Notes under the pieces: generated by a model
Told to the model about the DNA's origin: nothing
The model's database searches: none
Seen by the model: only the letters and a program-made list of their open reading frames with translations
Shown: positions 1-6,419 of the stretch, in pieces
How positions within the stretch are numbered: position 1 is the stretch's first letter
Layout of the letters: each line of letters begins with the position of its first letter
Position numbers and translations under genes: made by a program
NCBI GenBank assembly: GCA_001507935.1
Contig: LGET01000059.1
Coordinates: 1-8,635, forward strand
Reading direction: 5' to 3'
Length of the DNA: 8,635 nt
From: Thermococcales archaeon 44_46
GTDB taxonomy: Archaea > Methanobacteriota_B > Thermococci > Thermococcales > Thermococcaceae

Positions 1-560
1 CTTTAAGGAGACTTGCTGATATCTGGGTTCGCTTGATGGCTCCGTTTACACCACACATAGCTGAAGAACTTTGGACAAAGCTCGGTGGAAAGGGCTTTGT
101 AAGCCTTGCCAAGTGGCCAGAGCCGGTTGAAGAATGGTGGAACGAAACAATAGAACTTGAGGAGGACTACATCAAGGCACTAATCGATGATATAAAGGAA
201 ATTATCACCGTTGCAAAGCTCGAAAATGCAAAGAGAGCCTACATCTACACAGCTGAAGAGTGGAAGTGGAGAGTAGCAGAAATAGTTGCGGAGAGGAAGG
301 ACTTCAAGGCAGCGATGAGTGAAGTAATGAAAGACCCAGAGATGAGAAAGCGTGGTAAGGAAGTTTCAAAGCTGATTCAAAAGCTTGTCAAGGAGAGAGC
401 TTTTGAACCCAAGCGCATCGATGAGGAGAAAGCCTTAAGGCAGGCAAAGGACTTCATAGAACGCGAGACTGGGCTGGAAATAATCATAAACCCAGAGGAG
501 GACAAGGGTGGAAAGAAGAAGCAGGCAATGCCGATGAAGCCTGCAATATTTGTGGAGTGA
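1..560 (+). CDS. leuS: Leucyl-tRNA synthetase, C-terminal 185 residues (5' end outside window)
   Basis: This is the 3' end of an archaeal class I leucyl-tRNA synthetase, the cytoplasmic enzyme that charges tRNA-Leu. The frame is open from base 3 and has no true start in the window; the TTG/ATG at 33-38 is internal. The visible part begins in the helical anticodon-binding domain, with the hallmark MAPFTPHIAEELW right after LADIWVRL. It continues through the highly charged C-terminal domain typical of the long (about 960-residue) archaeal form. The protein ends in PAIFVE. In Pyrococcus horikoshii LeuRS the extreme C-terminal residues contact the long variable arm of tRNA-Leu, and a hydrophobic-Glu end fits that role (family knowledge, not tested here). 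The gene stands alone on the plus strand and converges on the DUF998 gene. Editing and catalytic domains are outside the window. Confidence 0.95.
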   Translation, partial: LRRLADIWVRLMAPFTPHIAEELWTKLGGKGFVSLAKWPEPVEEWWNETIELEEDYIKALIDDIKEIITVAKLENAKRAYIYTAEEWKWRVAEIVAERKDFKAAMSEVMKDPEMRKRGKEVSKLIQKLVKERAFEPKRIDEEKALRQAKDFIERETGLEIIINPEEDKGGKKKQAMPMKPAIFVE

Positions 561-575
561 GTTCTAGCTTTCTAC

Positions 576-616
576 CTCTTTTTCTCTTAAGAATATTCTA
601 AAAAGGAGAAAAGCGG
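576..616. terminator. Likely bidirectional T-run terminator between leuS and the DUF998 gene
   Basis: The 84-bp gap between two convergent stop codons holds a plus-strand T-rich run (CTCTTTTTCTCTT, about 578-590) 18 bases after the leuS stop. The minus strand has a matching run (CTTTTCTCCTTTTT, about 615-602) downstream of the DUF998 stop. The two runs are imperfect inverted copies flanking the palindrome AGAATATTCT, so a weak stem is possible. Oligo-T tracts are the usual archaeal termination signal; function is inferred. Confidence 0.5.
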
Positions 617-644
617 CATTAAAGACCGAGCTCAAAATTCGAAA

Positions 645-1196
645 TTATGAGTTTACTTGAAACCTTTTTATCGTATCAATGTAAAACGGGGCTGTTGCAA
701 ATACAGAGACGAGCTCTGGGATTGCTACTCCCTCTGGAATATTGTACGCAAAATGAATGAGCCACGCCAGTATCGCAACTGTTAGAGCAGGAATAGGCAA
801 ATAACTTCTAAAGTAGACCCCATAGGCAACTAGGAATACTGCAAGGGAGAGAAAGAACGCCACCGAGACTTTGAAGTGCAGCCCCCTGTAGATTTCATCA
901 AAAACAGCCACCAGAATTAGCGTAAACCCAACTAAGAATCCCACGGCAGAAAAAGCTTTGCTGGTTTTGTATATGCACAGTGCTGAAACGTATATGATAA
1001 GAGCCCCTCCGAGACTCAAGCCAAAGTTAAATATCGGCGCAACGGAGCTTCTTGTGGCATGTCCAAGATCGCTTAGGGCGTTGTTTGTGATACTGAACCA
1101 ATCTGAGAGAAGTATTGCTATTGCAATTGATATTAAAGGTATTGCTATTGAGAGATACGCCAGGTATAAACAGGGGGCTTTATTTATTGCTTTCAT
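645..1196 (-). CDS. DUF998 family six-helix membrane protein
   Basis: A 183-residue, strongly hydrophobic protein with about six membrane helices, near residues 9-30, 54-76, 81-99, 109-128, 132-150 and 157-173. The short segment ALSDLGH at 40-46 after the first helix, followed by IFNFGL at 55-60, a D-E pair at 100-101 and a His at 107, is the pattern I associate with the DUF998 family. These are integral membrane proteins of unknown function. Length and helix count fit the family. The ATG at 1196 is the only good start in frame. Its Shine-Dalgarno is poor: a GGTG sits about 13 bases upstream. The gene lies 63 bp downstream of nsr on the same strand, so it may be read through from nsr or from its own TATA-like sequence. 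No substrate or partner can be assigned. Confidence 0.8.
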   Translation of the reverse strand: MKAINKAPCLYLAYLSIAIPLISIAIAILLSDWFSITNNALSDLGHATRSSVAPIFNFGLSLGGALIIYVSALCIYKTSKAFSAVGFLVGFTLILVAVFDEIYRGLHFKVSVAFFLSLAVFLVAYGVYFRSYLPIPALTVAILAWLIHFAYNIPEGVAIPELVSVFATAPFYIDTIKRFQVNS

Positions 1197-1239
1197 GGTT
1201 TTGACTTGGCACCAACCTAAATAAGGTTTTTTTGGAGAA

Positions 1240-1251
1240 ATTTAAAATTAA
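1240..1251 (-). promoter_or_regulatory. Possible TATA box for the DUF998 gene
   Basis: The minus-strand sequence TTTAATTTTAAATT (about 1253-1240) lies roughly 45-55 bases before the DUF998 ATG and just after the nsr stop codon. As a TATA element it would place a start site near 1218, giving a leader of about 20 bases. The same T-rich stretch could instead serve as the end signal of nsr. Neither role is proved by sequence alone. Confidence 0.35.
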
Positions 1252-1259
1252 AGAGGGGA

Positions 1260-2585
1260 TCAGAACTTCAAGACCCTTGCTAGAACTACCAGTGGATCCC
1301 AAACCGGGGCAAAAGGTGGTGCATAGGCTAAATCGGCAAAGAAGAGGTCTTTTGTTGTAAATCCTGCTTGTAAAGCTACTGCAAAAGCATCCACTCTTGG
1401 AAGTATCTCTGCTCCAACTGCCTGTAAGCCTAAGAACCTTCCGTTCTCTTTGTCTGCTACAGCTTTGAGCCATATCTTCTTTCCGCCTGGATAATAATGG
1501 GGTTTTGTCCTTGCCTCTATGAATGCCGTCTTAACATCATATCCTTCTTTTAGTGCTTCTCCTTCTGTTAGCCCGGTTTTCCCAATTTCAAGATCCATGA
1601 ATTTGGTTATGGCCGTTCCAAGAACTCCTGGAAAGGTTATGTCAACACCCGCTATGTTGCTTCCCGCTACGTAGCCCATCTTGTTACCCGGTGGAGCCAA
1701 TGGCACCCATACCCTTCTGCCAGTGATCAAATGTTTTGTCTCGGCAACGTCTCCAGCAGCATAGACATTCTCAACGCTTGTTTGCATTCTCTCGTTTGTC
1801 CATATTGCTCCAGTTTCTCCTATCTTAACTCCCAGTTGTCGTGCAAGCTCTGTGTTTGGCTTGATTCCAGTGGCTATGATGACTAGATCGGCTTTATACT
1901 CCCCTGCATCAGTGACTACCTTCTCTACCTTCTCTTCTCCTTCAATCCTAAGGGTTGCCTCTTCCAGACGGAGGTTTAGGTGTTCCCTGAGTTTTGCCTC
2001 TACTATATCGGTGATTTCCTTGTCAAAGGTTTTTCTTAAGACCCTCTTACTTCTGCCGATTAGTGTTACATTCTTCCCCTGAACCACAAACGCTTCGGCC
2101 ATCTCAAGTGCTATATAGCCAGTTCCAATCACCACAACGTTCCTTACATCATTTTTCTCCATATATTCTTTTATTGCAAGCGCATCTGGAGGCAGGTCTG
2201 CTGTAAAAACTCCCCTCAAATCTACACCCTCTATTGGCGGTACTTGGGGAGAGGCACCGTTTGCAAAGACCAGGTAGTCCCACTCGTAGGTTTTCTCTTC
2301 ACCATTCTCCCTTACTCTCACACTTCCCTGCTCAACTTCTATCACTTCTGCATTCAAGTGCAGGTCAATTCCTCTCTTTTTGATGAAAAACTCGGGTGGA
2401 TAGTGCATAAGTTTCTCCTTTGGAGAAATTCCTTCAACAACATAAGGCACTCCACAGGGGGCATGACTGACCCATTCAGTCGCTTCAAACACCTTTACAT
2501 CCCATTCAGGTTTCAGCCTCTTCACTCTTGATGCGGTGCTCATTCCAGCAGCTCCGCCACCTATGATAACAACTGTCTTTTTCAT
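1260..2585 (-). CDS. nsr: CoA-dependent NAD(P)H sulfur oxidoreductase / CoA disulfide reductase
   Basis: A 441-residue FAD-dependent pyridine nucleotide-disulfide oxidoreductase of the single-cysteine CoA disulfide reductase class. It closely resembles the Pyrococcus furiosus enzyme that reduces elemental sulfur with NAD(P)H and CoA. Visible elements in order: FAD dinucleotide-binding GGGAAG at 9-14; the redox-active cysteine C44 in APCGVPYV, alone rather than in a CxxxxC pair; NAD(P)H-binding IGTGYIALE near 153-161; second FAD motif VYAAGDVAE at 274-282; C-terminal dimerisation domain from about 320, with [12 protein letters not shown] near 420-431 carrying the conserved Tyr. I chose the ATG at 2585 because GGTGAT (2595-2590) sits four bases before it; in-frame GTG codons at 2597 and 2594 would add residues but overlap this site. 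It acts in the cytoplasm in sulfur reduction, with CoA disulfide or peroxide as possible other substrates. Confidence 0.9.
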   Translation of the reverse strand: MKKTVVIIGGGAAGMSTASRVKRLKPEWDVKVFEATEWVSHAPCGVPYVVEGISPKEKLMHYPPEFFIKKRGIDLHLNAEVIEVEQGSVRVRENGEEKTYEWDYLVFANGASPQVPPIEGVDLRGVFTADLPPDALAIKEYMEKNDVRNVVVIGTGYIALEMAEAFVVQGKNVTLIGRSKRVLRKTFDKEITDIVEAKLREHLNLRLEEATLRIEGEEKVEKVVTDAGEYKADLVIIATGIKPNTELARQLGVKIGETGAIWTNERMQTSVENVYAAGDVAETKHLITGRRVWVPLAPPGNKMGYVAGSNIAGVDITFPGVLGTAITKFMDLEIGKTGLTEGEALKEGYDVKTAFIEARTKPHYYPGGKKIWLKAVADKENGRFLGLQAVGAEILPRVDAFAVALQAGFTTKDLFFADLAYAPPFAPVWDPLVVLARVLKF

Positions 2586-2603
2586 ACTTATCACCACAGA
2601 AGG

Positions 2604-2620
2604 GTTGTAAACCTAAGGTT
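2604..2620. promoter_or_regulatory. Extended SurR operator GTTn3AACn5GTT at the nsr promoter
   Basis: On the plus strand GTT (2604-2606), GTA, AAC (2610-2612), CTAAG, GTT (2618-2620) matches exactly the extended binding motif reported for SurR, the redox-switched sulfur response regulator of Thermococcales. The last half-site overlaps the 3' end of the predicted nsr TATA box, and the core lies between TATA and the expected transcript start. That position would block transcription. In P. furiosus SurR represses nsr without sulfur and releases DNA when its cysteine pair is oxidised. The match and position are seen; the regulatory role is inferred from the family. Confidence 0.8.
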
Positions 2621-2629
2621 AAAAAAGTT
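2619..2629 (-). promoter_or_regulatory. TATA box of nsr
   Basis: The minus-strand AACTTTTTTAA (2629-2619) contains a TATA-like TTTTTTAA. Counting about 25 bases downstream puts the transcript start near 2597, giving a leader of about 12 bases that is just long enough to include the GGTGAT ribosome binding site. The promoter lies in the 53-bp gap after the DUF1464 stop codon, so nsr can be transcribed independently of that gene. Confidence 0.6.
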
Positions 2630-2638
2630 AATGAAGAA

Positions 2639-3706
2639 TCAAATGTTCAAAGGAAGTTTCACATAGTCGAGGACGCTTCCGTAACTCTTCTTTATCTCAA
2701 CGTGTTCAACAAGCTCCTTAAACTCTCCTCCAGCAAGTCCGTCTCCGATTATTGCACTTCCTTGGGCGGCCTCTTTCGCTTTCCCCTCAAGGCCCCTCTG
2801 CTTAACCACTGGAAGGCCAAAGCGCTCCTCAAAGAGGTCTTTAACATCTTTTCTAATCTCATCTATGCGCATAAGTCTGCCGGAAAGAAGTATTTCCTTG
2901 GCATCTCTCACAACGGCGAGTTCACTCGCCACTGCCTTTATAAAGCCGTCCTTCATGGCTTCCCAGGCTTTTGCAAAAGGCTCCTCGTCAAGCCTCTTAG
3001 CAAACTCTTCGGGTGGGAGTATCTTCTCGGCAGCTATTATGCTTGCTCCTCCCCAGAAGAGGTGCCACTTCTTGATTTTTCCCATGAGATATGCCACCTC
3101 ACCGTCGAGAGCGCCGCTGTTCACGTATGCCGGGCCGGGGAATATCGTACCCCCAATGCCGTCCACTATCTTTCCACCCTTGACCGCCCCAGCGTAGTTG
3201 TAGCCGAAGCCGACCTCAAGGAGCACGAATGAAACGTCGGAATACTCAATGTTAAGCCTCTTGGCTTGGTCGTAGATTCCGAGAACTGTTATCGCCATTT
3301 TATCCGCTGTTCCCATGTCTATTTTGTTGTACTTCCTCCATTCTGGCACAGTTGGAAGGTGTATAACGCCCGGAATAAACCACACGTTCATATTCTTTTC
3401 AGCCATCTCGCTTACCATCTTTTGCAATCCAATGAGAACTGGTATTTCTTTCATTTCTTCTTCTCTAACTAGCGTCATCTCAAAGCGGTCTTTTTCAGTT
3501 AATTCACTTATGTGCTTAAGCGGAACTCCGTACCCTGAGGGACCGATTATTAAGTCTGCACTGAATTCTTCTATTGTCCTAACGATTTTGCTTGGCTCTT
3601 CCGCAACTACTTCACTTGGAAAGCTGAGATCGAGTTTTATCTTTCCGTCTTCAAGGCCAATAATGTCAAAGCTCTTCGTGCCTGGATCGACGCCTATAAC
3701 CCTCAT
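2639..3706 (-). CDS. DUF1464 family protein, predicted ASKHA-fold kinase
   Basis: A 355-residue archaeal protein recognised as DUF1464, often annotated as a predicted butyrate kinase-like member of the acetate/sugar kinase-Hsp70-actin superfamily. Supporting motifs are the N-terminal phosphate loop GVDPGTKSFD (5-14), the conserved NKIDMGTADK (127-136), a glycine-rich second phosphate-binding region EVGFGYNYAGAVKGGKIVDG (164-183) ending in GIGGT, and an adenosine-loop-like LSGRLMR (274-280). No substrate has been shown to my knowledge, so the kinase role is inferred from fold. The ATG at 3706 is chosen because GGTGAT (3715-3710) lies three bases before it and the phosphate-loop strand follows at once. 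An upstream in-frame start at 3757 would add 17 non-conserved residues. It precedes nsr on the same strand, but nsr has its own regulated promoter. Confidence 0.85.
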   Translation of the reverse strand: MRVIGVDPGTKSFDIIGLEDGKIKLDLSFPSEVVAEEPSKIVRTIEEFSADLIIGPSGYGVPLKHISELTEKDRFEMTLVREEEMKEIPVLIGLQKMVSEMAEKNMNVWFIPGVIHLPTVPEWRKYNKIDMGTADKMAITVLGIYDQAKRLNIEYSDVSFVLLEVGFGYNYAGAVKGGKIVDGIGGTIFPGPAYVNSGALDGEVAYLMGKIKKWHLFWGGASIIAAEKILPPEEFAKRLDEEPFAKAWEAMKDGFIKAVASELAVVRDAKEILLSGRLMRIDEIRKDVKDLFEERFGLPVVKQRGLEGKAKEAAQGSAIIGDGLAGGEFKELVEHVEIKKSYGSVLDYVKLPLNI

Positions 3707-3740
3707 TTTATCACCGTTTTGCTTATGCACTCTTGCTTCT

Positions 3741-3748
3741 TTAAGTTT
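3741..3748 (-). promoter_or_regulatory. Probable TATA box of the DUF1464 gene
   Basis: The minus-strand AAACTTAA (3748-3741) lies about 38 bases before the chosen ATG. A start site 25 bases downstream, near 3720, would give a short leader of about 14 bases containing the GGTGAT ribosome binding site, the same arrangement as for nsr and nmd3. A more distant alternative, TTTTTATA (about 3798-3791), would give a leader near 60 bases. Confidence 0.45.
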
Positions 3749-3800
3749 ACTGAACACAATAACGTGTTTTGTGTAGATATTTGTGTATGTATAAAAATTC

Positions 3801-3810
3801 TTTTTAAATA
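3801..3810 (+). promoter_or_regulatory. Candidate TATA box of the transducer gene
   Basis: TTTTTAAATA at 3801-3810 would place the transcript start near 3833, giving a leader of about 63 bases that ends in the GGGGGT ribosome binding site at 3883-3888, seven bases before the ATG. TATAAAAA at 3790-3797 is a nearby alternative. The leader is longer than those of the other genes in the window. Confidence 0.4.
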
Positions 3811-3895
3811 TTGAGATTTTTAGGCATAATTAAACAAAAATCCAAAATAATGTGTTGAAATTCAAATTTTTTTAGAGGCTCTGGGGGTACTCAAA

Positions 3896-5137
3896 ATGGT
3901 ATCGTTAGCGGAAGTATATGAAAAGATCAAGGACGATGTAGAGCGAATAATTGATACAACCCATTATCACCTTAAGGTTCCGGAAAACATAAGAAATGCT
4001 CATGCCACAGCAATGAAAAACTACATCAGAGACTTATGCTACGGCAAAATTGACAAAGATTTCTTAATAAAATCGGGAAAGGCACATTTAGAGGAATATA
4101 ATTTTGATTTTGATCATTTTATGGAAGTTCATTACAAACCTGTTGTTTACAAAATTTTGCCTCTGATCATCAAGGCATCTAATGGGGATCCTTATGTTCT
4201 TCTTGAATTTATTCAAAGATTAATTGAAGGAAATGGATACCTAGAGCAGGGGTGGGTTCAAGCACTTACTGAAGAACTTGATACTACTGGTAAAAATATA
4301 AATGAAGTTAATACCTCTATGAACGAAGTTTCTCAAGCACTCTCACAGATTTCTGAAGCTACACAGAGCATATCATTAGGTACTCAAGAAATTGCAAAAA
4401 TGACGGAGGACTCTATTTCTGCGTTATCTACCACTCTTCAGGAATTGGAGGATATAATCAGAAAAGGAGAGAAAATAAGTAGTGGATTAAAAGAAACATC
4501 AAGAAAGAGTGAAGAAGAAAGCTCCTCATTGGAACACTTGAAAGGAGAATTAGAACAGCTTAGAGGACATTTAAACGATATGCTCAGGACAAATGTTGAT
4601 GTTGCTAAAAATGTTCAAGTAATTTCGGATATAGCAAAACAAACTAATTTATTGGCTTTGAATGCAGCTATTGAAGCAGCTAGAGCCGGAGAAGCTGGAA
4701 GAGGGTTTAGAATAGTTGCAGATGAGGTAAGAAAACTTGCAGAGGACAGTAGACAGGTTGCTGAAAGAATTAGAGCTATTGCTGAAGCATCAGAAACCAC
4801 AACAAAACTTACGGTGAAGATAATAGAAGACAACATTGAGAAAATTTTGAAGGCTATCGGGAATGTCTCCAACATTACCAACGAATTAAGCAAGCATTCG
4901 GAAGAGATAGAAATGTTTCTAGGAAGCCTTGTAGAAATTTCTCATTTGTTGAATGATTTCAGGAAATCCGTGGAGAAAGTTGCTGACAACGTTAATGCCA
5001 CCATGAGTGCAATGGAAGAGGAGACCTCTGCAGTTGAAGAGATAACAGCTTCTGCAGAAGAAATCGCGGCAAATTTAGAGGAATTAGACAAGAAAATTAA
5101 AAGGGTTATATCAATACTCCAAAATAAATCTCGTTAG
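3896..5137 (+). CDS. Soluble methyl-accepting chemotaxis-type transducer with globin-like N-terminal domain
   Basis: A 413-residue cytoplasmic chemoreceptor with no signal peptide, membrane helix or HAMP domain. The C-terminal half is a classic MCP signalling coiled coil: the hairpin tip that binds CheA/CheW is at about 246-285 ([20 protein letters not shown], then EAGRGF and [11 protein letters not shown]). Flanking helices run from about 130 to 410 and carry Glu-rich pairs such as [12 protein letters not shown] (372-383) that could be methylation sites. The N-terminal ~120 residues are helical and resemble globin-coupled sensors: [12 protein letters not shown] (19-30), then [14 protein letters not shown] (43-56) and GKAHLEEY (61-68), where H64 falls at the haem-ligand position of HemAT-like proteins. 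That assignment is inference. The start has GGGGGT seven bases upstream. No other chemotaxis gene is in the window. Base composition is lower in GC than the neighbours (about 28-33% in two sampled 60-base lines). Confidence 0.9.
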   Translation: MVSLAEVYEKIKDDVERIIDTTHYHLKVPENIRNAHATAMKNYIRDLCYGKIDKDFLIKSGKAHLEEYNFDFDHFMEVHYKPVVYKILPLIIKASNGDPYVLLEFIQRLIEGNGYLEQGWVQALTEELDTTGKNINEVNTSMNEVSQALSQISEATQSISLGTQEIAKMTEDSISALSTTLQELEDIIRKGEKISSGLKETSRKSEEESSSLEHLKGELEQLRGHLNDMLRTNVDVAKNVQVISDIAKQTNLLALNAAIEAARAGEAGRGFRIVADEVRKLAEDSRQVAERIRAIAEASETTTKLTVKIIEDNIEKILKAIGNVSNITNELSKHSEEIEMFLGSLVEISHLLNDFRKSVEKVADNVNATMSAMEEETSAVEEITASAEEIAANLEELDKKIKRVISILQNKSR

Positions 5138-5142
5138 ATTAC

Positions 5143-6300
5143 TCACTTTTTCCCTTCAATATAATATTTCCCTTTAACCCTAACGAGCCTGTAAATTTCT
5201 CCTTCCTTTACTTCAAATTCTGGTTTTTCGAGCTCAAAGGTCTCATAGCTGTTCATGTCCATAAACTGGACTTCTCTCGGAGTTGAACTTGTTGCCATAG
5301 CTTCCAGTCTCTCGTGCTCTACTGTGTCTATTTTATCTCGTTTTGCACTTTTCCAGTCTTTGTGTTCATTTTCGTGAGTAGAGAGGTTCTTTAAGAACAG
5401 CCCTTTTCCGTTCACATCTTCAACCCTGTATATATTGCCTTTTTTGTCTCCAACTATGTCTCCTTTTCTAAACTTCGGGATTCTAACGCTAACACTTGTC
5501 CTATAAACTTCCTTGCTCGTCATTCTGTCCTGCCCAATCAGCTGATAAGCCTCACTTATACTCCCTCCATATTTATCCCTTATCGCTTGGGCAAGCTTTC
5601 TTGCAGCACTTGTTGATCCCATGTAAAAGTCTATTCCTTCTTCTTTTTCAACAGTATCTTGGATGAAGCCCATTCTGTCGCGCTTCATTATTTCGTCAAC
5701 TTTTTCCTCAACTAGTTTTGAGATTTCATCTTTCTCTTCTTTTGTTAAGACTCTATCTTCAGCTCTAACCTGCAAAATTGCCTCGAAATAACCTCCTAGG
5801 AATTTTTGGCACCTTGGACATACTGTTTGCCTTACATAGACTGTTAACATCTTCTTTTCATGGTGAAGTTCCTTTTGCATTTCGTGAATTCTCGCTTTAA
5901 CTTCCACTTCATAGTTGATTATTGCCGGAAAGTACTCTATGTGCCACTCAATTGGCTCAAAGCTCACATATGCAGTTCCTACGGGCACTTCTTCAATTTC
6001 CTCAAACTCCTCTTTCGGAATAATTTTTACTTCTTTAACTCTCTCATCAAGGAGTAGATTCTCAACGAGAGCATTATCCGCAACTTCGAAGATGAGCTCT
6101 TCAAGTTCGTAATTCCTTGGATCAACCCATGTCCCCTTAACCTTATAGCTCCCACAGTTTTGGCATAGCTCGGTATTTATTTCATCTTCTATGAGAAGCA
6201 CGGGGTTTTCCTTTCTAAAGCATACCTGACAGAGGCCGTCTATCAACGGTCCCCCTTCGTTCTCGCTAATCCCACATCTGTAGCAAAATCTCTCGCTCAT
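5143..6300 (-). CDS. nmd3: Nmd3 homologue, large ribosomal subunit maturation/export factor
   Basis: A 385-residue archaeal Nmd3. In eukaryotes Nmd3 binds the late pre-60S particle and serves as its nuclear export adaptor; archaea have no nucleus, so a role in large-subunit assembly or quality control is inferred. The N-terminal zinc region shows the four family CxxC pairs: C6-C9, C24-C27, C46-C49 and C161-C164. Next comes an alpha/beta middle domain, and an SH3/eIF5A-like beta domain begins near 275 (IPKFRKGDIVGDKKGNIYRV). The eukaryotic C-terminal nuclear shuttling tail is absent, as expected for archaea. I chose the ATG at 6300 because GGTGAG (6310-6305) precedes it by four bases and the first zinc cysteine follows immediately; an upstream in-frame start at 6351 is unlikely. 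It lies downstream of the DUF424 gene and stops 5 bp from the transducer stop codon. Confidence 0.93.
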   Translation of the reverse strand: MSERFCYRCGISENEGGPLIDGLCQVCFRKENPVLLIEDEINTELCQNCGSYKVKGTWVDPRNYELEELIFEVADNALVENLLLDERVKEVKIIPKEEFEEIEEVPVGTAYVSFEPIEWHIEYFPAIINYEVEVKARIHEMQKELHHEKKMLTVYVRQTVCPRCQKFLGGYFEAILQVRAEDRVLTKEEKDEISKLVEEKVDEIMKRDRMGFIQDTVEKEEGIDFYMGSTSAARKLAQAIRDKYGGSISEAYQLIGQDRMTSKEVYRTSVSVRIPKFRKGDIVGDKKGNIYRVEDVNGKGLFLKNLSTHENEHKDWKSAKRDKIDTVEHERLEAMATSSTPREVQFMDMNSYETFELEKPEFEVKEGEIYRLVRVKGKYYIEGKK

Positions 6301-6330
6301 TTTTCTCACCACTACAAGCTGAGGTTTCAT

Positions 6331-6340
6331 GATTAAAAAC
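6331..6340 (-). promoter_or_regulatory. Probable TATA box of nmd3
   Basis: The minus-strand GTTTTTAATC (6340-6331) is centred about 36 bases before the nmd3 ATG. A start site about 25 bases downstream, near 6311, would leave a leader of roughly 11 bases that just includes GGTGAG. This suggests nmd3 can be transcribed separately from the DUF424 gene 119 bp upstream. Confidence 0.5.
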
Positions 6341-6365
6341 TTAACTTCCATTAGGAATTAAGTGG

Positions 6366-6414
6366 GAGAGGGAAGGCACTCTCAAGGCCAGCAGATTTCT
6401 TCTTGGGAGAAGAA
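6366..6414. repeat. Two small inverted repeats in the DUF424-nmd3 gap
   Basis: The 119-bp gap holds a perfect 6-bp inverted repeat TTCTTC (6397-6402) / GAAGAA (6409-6414) with a 6-base loop, five bases after the DUF424 stop. A second, 5-bp repeat is GAGAG (6366-6370) / CTCTC (6379-6383). In RNA read on the minus strand both could form small hairpins before the nmd3 TATA box. They may belong to the DUF424 3' end; no box C/D (RTGATGA, CTGA) arrangement was found. Confidence 0.4.
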
Positions 6415-6419
6415 CGAAA

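Larger units (their letters stand above)
3707..3895. other. AT-rich divergent intergenic region
   Basis: This 189-bp region separates the DUF1464 gene (leftward) from the transducer gene (rightward) and must hold both promoters. Contents visible: a minus-strand TATA at 3748-3741; TATAAAAA near 3790-3797 readable on either strand; a plus-strand TTTTTAAATA at 3801-3810; and an inverted repeat GATTTTT (3815-3821) / AAAAATC (3836-3842) with a 14-base spacer. The spacer position, around the expected transducer start site, would suit an operator or leader hairpin, but no known regulator motif was recognised. No SurR motif is present. Confidence 0.6.

Noticed and set aside
1214..1233. Hairpin AACCT/AGGTT followed by a T-run on the plus strand, like an intrinsic terminator
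   Set aside because: No plus-strand gene leads into it; the nearest is leuS, which ends 650 bp earlier with its own T-run. The 5-bp stem is easily due to chance in AT-rich DNA.
1180..1473. A 97-residue minus-strand frame overlapping the nsr end and the DUF998 start
   Set aside because: It overlaps conserved nsr coding sequence in another frame and shows no family features.
2586..2597. Upstream GTG start for nsr
   Set aside because: The GTG codons overlap the GGTGAT ribosome binding site of the ATG at 2585, and the predicted transcript starts at about the same place.
2702..3232. A 176-residue plus-strand open frame inside the DUF1464 gene
   Set aside because: It is antisense to a well-conserved protein, has no recognisable motif, and shows the Ser/Leu/Cys-rich composition of a shadow frame.
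3315..3776. A 153-residue plus-strand open frame over the DUF1464 start
   Set aside because: Antisense to conserved kinase-fold motifs, with low-complexity Ser/Leu/Ile content and no ribosome binding site or family resemblance.
4615..4893. A 92-residue minus-strand hydrophobic frame inside the transducer gene
   Set aside because: It is the complement of the highly conserved MCP hairpin tip; the hydrophobicity is a by-product of the Ala/Glu/Arg-rich sense sequence.
6352..6419. Possible small RNA gene between DUF424 and nmd3
   Set aside because: Two short stems exist, but no box C/D or H/ACA pattern and no dedicated promoter could be seen, so only the repeats are reported.
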